From positions 1 to 9,862 of the forward strand of contig DRKH01000260.1 in NCBI GenBank assembly GCA_011051825.1: a DNA stretch of 9,862 nt. The letters are read 5' to 3'. This stretch comes from Desulfobulbus sp. Its GTDB lineage: Bacteria > Desulfobacterota > Desulfobulbia > Desulfobulbales > Desulfobulbaceae. The notes below the pieces were generated by a model. The model made no database searches. It was given only the letters and a program-made list of their open reading frames with translations, and was not told where the DNA came from. Below are positions 6,808 to 9,862 of the stretch, one piece after another (position 1 is the first letter of the stretch; each line of letters begins with the position of its first letter). The translations under genes were made by a program, and so were the position numbers.

Positions 6808-8223
6808 ATGAAGGGACAATATATACGAGTTTTTCTGACATTGCTGTGCATCCAACCTGTTAGTTCCAGTGTATTTGCTGCCGATAGGGTTGGAACTGAT
6901 CAGAATCTCGCCATTCTCGCTCAAAGCAGCGGCTCCATTGTGTCCCCTATAAGTCAGGATATGCCCATGGGCCAAAGTGTCGGTGGACACCCCTCCTTGC
7001 TGCCGAAGGCCAGTTCTTCTGATACCGTGCATGAACTGTTTGGAATGGAAGGTGGATACTTTCATCCGTACCTGAGTATTGCCGAAGAGTATTCGGACAA
7101 CTTGTTTAATGTGAACTGGGACAAGAAAGAAAACTGGCTGACCAGGATCTCCCCCGGTCTATGGGTGTCTCTCCCTCGTCGAAAAGAAGTACCGATTACC
7201 ATAGTTCCGCATAATTCCTCTCCTGGTGGCCTGCAATTGGCACTGCACGATTATGAAGGATTCAATCGCTATCATTTTTATCTGCTCGGTGGACTGGATA
7301 TAAAGCTTTATTCTGAAGATTCAAATCTTAATGATACGGATGGGAAGGTAGAGGGACTTTTTCAGTTTAATTTGCGCAGTGGCCTCACACTGCAGGCCGT
7401 TGATCGCTATACTCATGGTCAGGACAGGTTTGATGCAGGCAGCTCAACCGCCAACGGCCTTCGTCGTTACAATTCAAATTTCATGCAAGGCACCTTTGAC
7501 TGGCTGGTTTCCGAAAAGTTCAGGACAAAGATTGATTACTCGAATTTTTTGCTCGACTATACGGATTCACAGGATGATTTTCTTGACAGAAATGATAACA
7601 CAGTTTCAGCATATGCCTACTATATATACAGTCCAAAAACTGATTTATTTGTCGAATATAGTTTTATAGATGTCAGCTATGATCATTCTGAGGGAAAGTC
7701 GAAAGATAATAAGAATAATTTTGTCTATGCAGGTGTTCACTGGGTAACTACGGAAAAGACATCCCTCCGCTTCAAGGCTGGTTACCAGAAAAAGAAATAT
7801 GATAATGATCAGTCCGAAGGCATTAATAATAATCCTGACGGGTTTGCCCTTGAAGGAGAATTGCTGTATAAATTCACGGTTAAAACCGATATAGATCTGA
7901 AAGTGAGCCGTAAGATTGACGAAACAGATAGTTACGTAGCGTTGAATAAAAAGGTCCTCGCTGCTTCTTTAGTGTATAATCAGAAAATTACAGATAAGTG
8001 GATTGCATCTTGCCATATAGGATATGAACACGCTGATTATGATCAACTTATTGATCAGTCTCGTGATGATAAGAGGTTCGTTATTAGCTCTGCTTTGCAA
8101 TATCTGTTCAGAGATTGGCTCATGGGTGAGGTGCGTTATACTTATGATACAAGAAATTCGTCAGATGATTTTTTTGATTACGACACGAATCGGGTGATGT
8201 TGAGCTTGAATTTTGCAATTTAG
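6808..8223 (+). CDS. Outer-membrane beta-barrel protein, BBP2-like (putative EPS porin)
   Basis: A 471-residue outer-membrane protein, probably the channel or an accessory of polysaccharide export. Residues 1-24 form a signal peptide ending VFA. Residues 25-80 are a loose N-terminal segment. From about 84 (YFHPYLSIAEEYSDNLF) to the end the sequence alternates polar and hydrophobic/aromatic residues in paired strands with acidic, Asn-rich loops, typical of a barrel, and closes with a strand ending LSLNFAI. The YxSDNLF-type opening fits the Pfam BBP2_2 family (putative beta-barrel porin 2), often met in EPS loci; this is from memory. The start is well supported by AGGAGG (6797-6802) five bases before the ATG. 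It is followed 139 bases later by an OPX protein that lacks a membrane helix, and the two may work as a pair, as proposed for Myxococcus Wzp/Wza-type systems. Strand number cannot be set by eye. Confidence 0.85.
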   Translation: MKGQYIRVFLTLLCIQPVSSSVFAADRVGTDQNLAILAQSSGSIVSPISQDMPMGQSVGGHPSLLPKASSSDTVHELFGMEGGYFHPYLSIAEEYSDNLFNVNWDKKENWLTRISPGLWVSLPRRKEVPITIVPHNSSPGGLQLALHDYEGFNRYHFYLLGGLDIKLYSEDSNLNDTDGKVEGLFQFNLRSGLTLQAVDRYTHGQDRFDAGSSTANGLRRYNSNFMQGTFDWLVSEKFRTKIDYSNFLLDYTDSQDDFLDRNDNTVSAYAYYIYSPKTDLFVEYSFIDVSYDHSEGKSKDNKNNFVYAGVHWVTTEKTSLRFKAGYQKKKYDNDQSEGINNNPDGFALEGELLYKFTVKTDIDLKVSRKIDETDSYVALNKKVLAASLVYNQKITDKWIASCHIGYEHADYDQLIDQSRDDKRFVISSALQYLFRDWLMGEVRYTYDTRNSSDDFFDYDTNRVMLSLNFAI

Positions 8224-8239
8224 TTTCTCGTCGGATAGG

Positions 8240-8298
8240 TGTATCTTCTTTCAGTATACCGCCGGATCACGACAACTGTTTCCTGCTGTGGAGATACA
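8240..8298 (+). other. Intercistronic long-range hairpin between barrel and OPX genes
   Basis: TGTATCTTC (8240-8248) can pair with GGAGATACA (8290-8298) over nine positions with one U-G pair, enclosing about 41 bases in which CAGT (8252-8255) and ACTG (8275-8278) can also pair. Seven A residues follow instead of T, so it is not a + strand intrinsic terminator. It could be an mRNA processing or stability element. Confidence 0.25.
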
Positions 8299-8362
8299 AA
8301 AAAACGGATCCCGTTGATTCTTAACCATGCGCTGGTAACACAAACAGAGAAAGGAAATATTA

Positions 8363-9181
8363 TTGGAAATGCAGGTATTGCCTAACAGGCCGTGTGTATG
8401 GCTGATCAGAATATTCATGGTTTGTGTTCTGTTATTGGGTGGAGCTCAAAAATCCGTTTTTGCGGACGATTATGTTCTTGGGCCGGGCGATGTTCTTACA
8501 ATCACGGTTTATGGTCATGATGACCTGAAAACAACCGTCCGCGTCACCAATAATGGCAACATAGTCATGCCGCTCATCGGCCAGGTGAAGGTCGGCGGAA
8601 TGAAAATATCCGATGCAGTCAAAAAACTTACCGCTCTTTTTGCAGACGGTTATCTCGTTAATCCCCAGGTCAATATCTTTATTGAGGAATACCGCAGTAA
8701 AAAAGCCATTGTTCTTGGTTATGTTAATCATCCCGGTATCGTCGAACTCCGGGGACACATGACTTTTTTTGAGCTCCTGTCCAAATCAGGGGGATTGAAA
8801 GAAGGGGCTGGCGACACGGCAACCATCAAGCGAAAGGTCAACGGCAAGGAAAAGGTTATCGTTGTTGATCTTAAATCTCTTATAGATCGAGGAGACCTCA
8901 GCAAGAACGTGCCGATTCATGATGGAGATACCGTGTATATAGCAAAAGGTGGCACATGTTATGTAACCGGTGAGGTGAACCACCCCGACGCCTACACCTG
9001 TGATAATGTGAGCGTGCTCAAGATGATTGCCCTTGCCGGCGGTTTTACCGGAAAGGCTTCCAAGTCAAGTGTCAAAATCGTTCGGATGGTCAATGGAAAG
9101 AAAAAGGTCCTCAAGGACGTCAATCTTGATACTCCGGTGAAACCGGACGATATAATCGTTGTGCCGGAAAGTTTTTTTTAA
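8363..9181 (+). CDS. Wza-like polysaccharide export (OPX) protein with two SLBB domains, helix-less
   Basis: Periplasmic part of the EPS export channel. With the TTG start the protein has 272 residues. Signal peptide to about residue 34 (SVFA), then the Poly_export domain (YVLGPGDVLTITVYGHDDL, about 37-110) and two SLBB domains beginning VLGYVNHPG (117-125) and VTGEVNHPD (201-209). It stops at IIVVPESFF right after the second SLBB. E. coli Wza, about 379 residues, continues into a membrane-spanning amphipathic helix, which is missing here. No lipobox cysteine follows the signal peptide, unlike lipoprotein Wza. TTG at 8363 lies seven bases after AAGGA (8351-8355); the ATG at 8369 in the same frame is 13 bases away and is the alternative, changing only two residues. 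The upstream barrel is the likely outer-membrane partner, and the Wzc-like protein downstream the inner-membrane one. Confidence 0.9.
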   Translation: MEMQVLPNRPCVWLIRIFMVCVLLLGGAQKSVFADDYVLGPGDVLTITVYGHDDLKTTVRVTNNGNIVMPLIGQVKVGGMKISDAVKKLTALFADGYLVNPQVNIFIEEYRSKKAIVLGYVNHPGIVELRGHMTFFELLSKSGGLKEGAGDTATIKRKVNGKEKVIVVDLKSLIDRGDLSKNVPIHDGDTVYIAKGGTCYVTGEVNHPDAYTCDNVSVLKMIALAGGFTGKASKSSVKIVRMVNGKKKVLKDVNLDTPVKPDDIIVVPESFF

Positions 9182-9222
9182 ACCAGACCATCGGGCTGTC
9201 TGTAATAACTTGTGGCACAAAG

Positions 9223-9249
9223 CACATTGTCCACATTGTCCACATTGTC
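9223..9249 (+). repeat. Three tandem copies of a 9-base unit
   Basis: CACATTGTC occurs three times in perfect tandem (9223-9231, 9232-9240, 9241-9249), shortly after the OPX stop codon. The unit is a multiple of three, so copy changes would not shift a frame. It may be a variable-number repeat. Confidence 0.9.
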
Positions 9250-9274
9250 TCCACATCAGCAATTCCCGAGATGA

Positions 9275-9605
9275 GTACAAACCCGTATTCGGGAGTTGCA
9301 GCGTCACGATCTCCGTTCCATTCCCCGGGAAAAACAGGATGATCACCAGTACCTTTTTCAGCGGGTCGGCGAGGCGTCGGAAGCGGGGAGAACAACGGAG
9401 TTTCAAGTTGATGACCAACGAAAGGAAGGTTTGTACACTTGTTTCCGTTTCTTCAGCAATATGCTTCAGCAATATGCCATTGAACAAGGGTGGTGAAGGT
9501 GAACTGACGGTCAACTTTCTGGAGTACCGGGAGGCCGACGACGAGGGGGATGTGAAACTGCGGTTCAGTCGGGTGACCGATCTCGAGGTGACCCGTGAGC
9601 AGTGA
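9275..9605 (+). pseudogene. Probable broken small gene, frame disrupted by 13-base duplication
   Basis: The frame reading YLFQRVGEASEAGRTTEFQV (from about 9347) runs to RFFSNM, where a perfect 13-base tandem duplication (9451-9476) shifts it. Removing one copy joins it exactly to the frame reading PLNKGGEGELTVNFLEY and on through VKLRFSRVTDLEV to a TGA at 9603-9605, giving about 105 residues with natural composition. The shift is seen directly; calling it a mutation is inference. No start with a ribosome site is found; a second lesion in the A-run near 9330-9334 would link it to ATG 9271 (MSTNPYSG). The LRFSRVTDL ending recalls short domains found in some immunity-type proteins, but the family is not recognised. 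The alternative is that the uninterrupted frame ending at 9605 is real, or that neither is coding. Confidence 0.4.
9451..9476 (+). repeat. 13-base perfect tandem duplication
   Basis: CTTCAGCAATATG is present twice in direct tandem (9451-9463 and 9464-9476). Because 13 is not a multiple of three it shifts any frame crossing it, typical of slipped-strand duplication. Confidence 0.95.
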
Positions 9606-9611
9606 TTTTTT
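9570..9611 (+). terminator. Hairpin followed by a distant T-run (weak terminator candidate)
   Basis: CGGGTGACC (9570-9578) pairs with GGTGACCCG (9587-9595) except for one G-G mismatch, around an eight-base loop. Six T residues (9606-9611) follow, but ten bases after the stem, too far for a standard intrinsic terminator. The hairpin also overlaps the end of the putative broken gene. Confidence 0.2.
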
Positions 9612-9701
9612 CTAAAACAGGGTAAGACGGCCCCTTGGTACCTTATACTGGCTGGTTCCGTCAGATTTTCAAACTAACCCGGGAATTTTACCTGAAAAAT
9701 A

Positions 9702-9862
9702 ATGCAAAAGCCCTCTATGCCAGCACAGCAACCTGTCCTTGAAGCAGTGCCGCGCAGGGAAGTTCACCTGCGGGACTATCTTCGCGTCATTGTTAAACGG
9801 AAAATGACCATCATTACCTTTTTGGTCATTACCCTTTTAACAGTAATCATTGTAACTTTTTC
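9702..9862 (+). CDS. Wzz/Wzc-type chain-length determinant or co-polymerase, N-terminus only
   Basis: The first 53 codons of an inner-membrane polysaccharide co-polymerase, cut by the window end. After a Pro/Gln-rich stretch comes LRDYLRVIVKRKMTIITFLV (about residues 24-43) and a hydrophobic segment to the edge, the usual cytoplasmic lead and first membrane helix of Wzz/Wzc proteins. Whether a tyrosine-kinase domain follows cannot be seen. ATG 9702 is taken as the start; Met6 (9717) is an alternative. Neither has a good Shine-Dalgarno site. The position after the OPX gene fits the usual order in Wzx/Wzy-type EPS clusters. Confidence 0.8.
   Translation, partial: MQKPSMPAQQPVLEAVPRREVHLRDYLRVIVKRKMTIITFLVITLLTVIIVTF

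Larger units (their letters stand above)
9182..9701 (+). other. 520-base gap between OPX and Wzc-like genes
   Basis: No intact gene is supported. The gap contains a triple 9-base repeat, a probable broken gene with a 13-base duplication and a hairpin before a T-run, each listed separately. A frame open from within the OPX 3' end to 9605 exists, but its middle is arginine-rich and frame-shift-like. Confidence 0.4.

Noticed and set aside
8298..8316. Minus-strand terminator-like hairpin (AACGG-GAT-CCGTT followed by T residues when read on the minus strand)
   Set aside because: No minus-strand gene lies upstream of it, and the stem is only five base pairs.
9065..9514. 149-codon minus-strand frame over the OPX 3' end and the following gap
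   Set aside because: It overlaps a confident gene on the other strand and has no recognised motif; its smooth right part is the antisense of the putative broken gene.

Overview
The window joins two unrelated blocks on the + strand. The left block (1-3199) is a GC-rich type IIA topoisomerase pair: the 3' part of a ParE/GyrB-type ATPase subunit, followed 43 bases later by a complete 669-residue ParC/GyrA-type cleavage subunit. Both resemble, from memory of the families, the topoisomerase IV branch known from Bacteroidetes more than E. coli gyrase or topo IV. The right block (about 3700-9862) is visibly AT-richer and carries the start of an extracellular polysaccharide (EPS/capsule) cluster. No taxonomic marker is present. 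The mix of a GC-rich core, a short polysaccharide-export (OPX) protein and a putative porin of the BBP2 type fits a Gram-negative such as a Desulfobacterota/deltaproteobacterial lineage, but this is inference.

Layout of the right block: 3718-5205 is a membrane polyprenyl-phosphate sugar-1-phosphate transferase that would start the repeat unit; 5561-5995 is a small secreted protein of unknown function with helical repeats and two cysteines; 6808-8223 is an outer-membrane beta-barrel; 8363-9181 is a Wza-like OPX protein with two SLBB domains but no C-terminal membrane helix; 9702-9862 is the N-terminus of a Wzz/Wzc-type chain-length determinant or co-polymerase, cut by the window end. Together they outline a Wzx/Wzy-type pathway: initiation at the inner membrane, chain-length control, periplasmic OPX conduit and, because the OPX lacks its own membrane-spanning helix, export through the neighbouring barrel.

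The right block has unusually long gaps for a pathway cluster (518, 355, 812, 139 and 520 bases). They hold weak promoter-like sites, small hairpins, one broken reading frame carrying a 13-base tandem duplication (9451-9476), and a triple 9-base repeat (9223-9249). No RNA gene, CRISPR array or intact mobile element was recognised. The observations most worth checking are the barrel/helix-less OPX/small-protein set, the 16-codon frame that bridges parE and parC through two ATGA overlaps, the non-canonical quinolone-contact residues of ParC, and the duplication-broken gene upstream of the Wzc-like gene.
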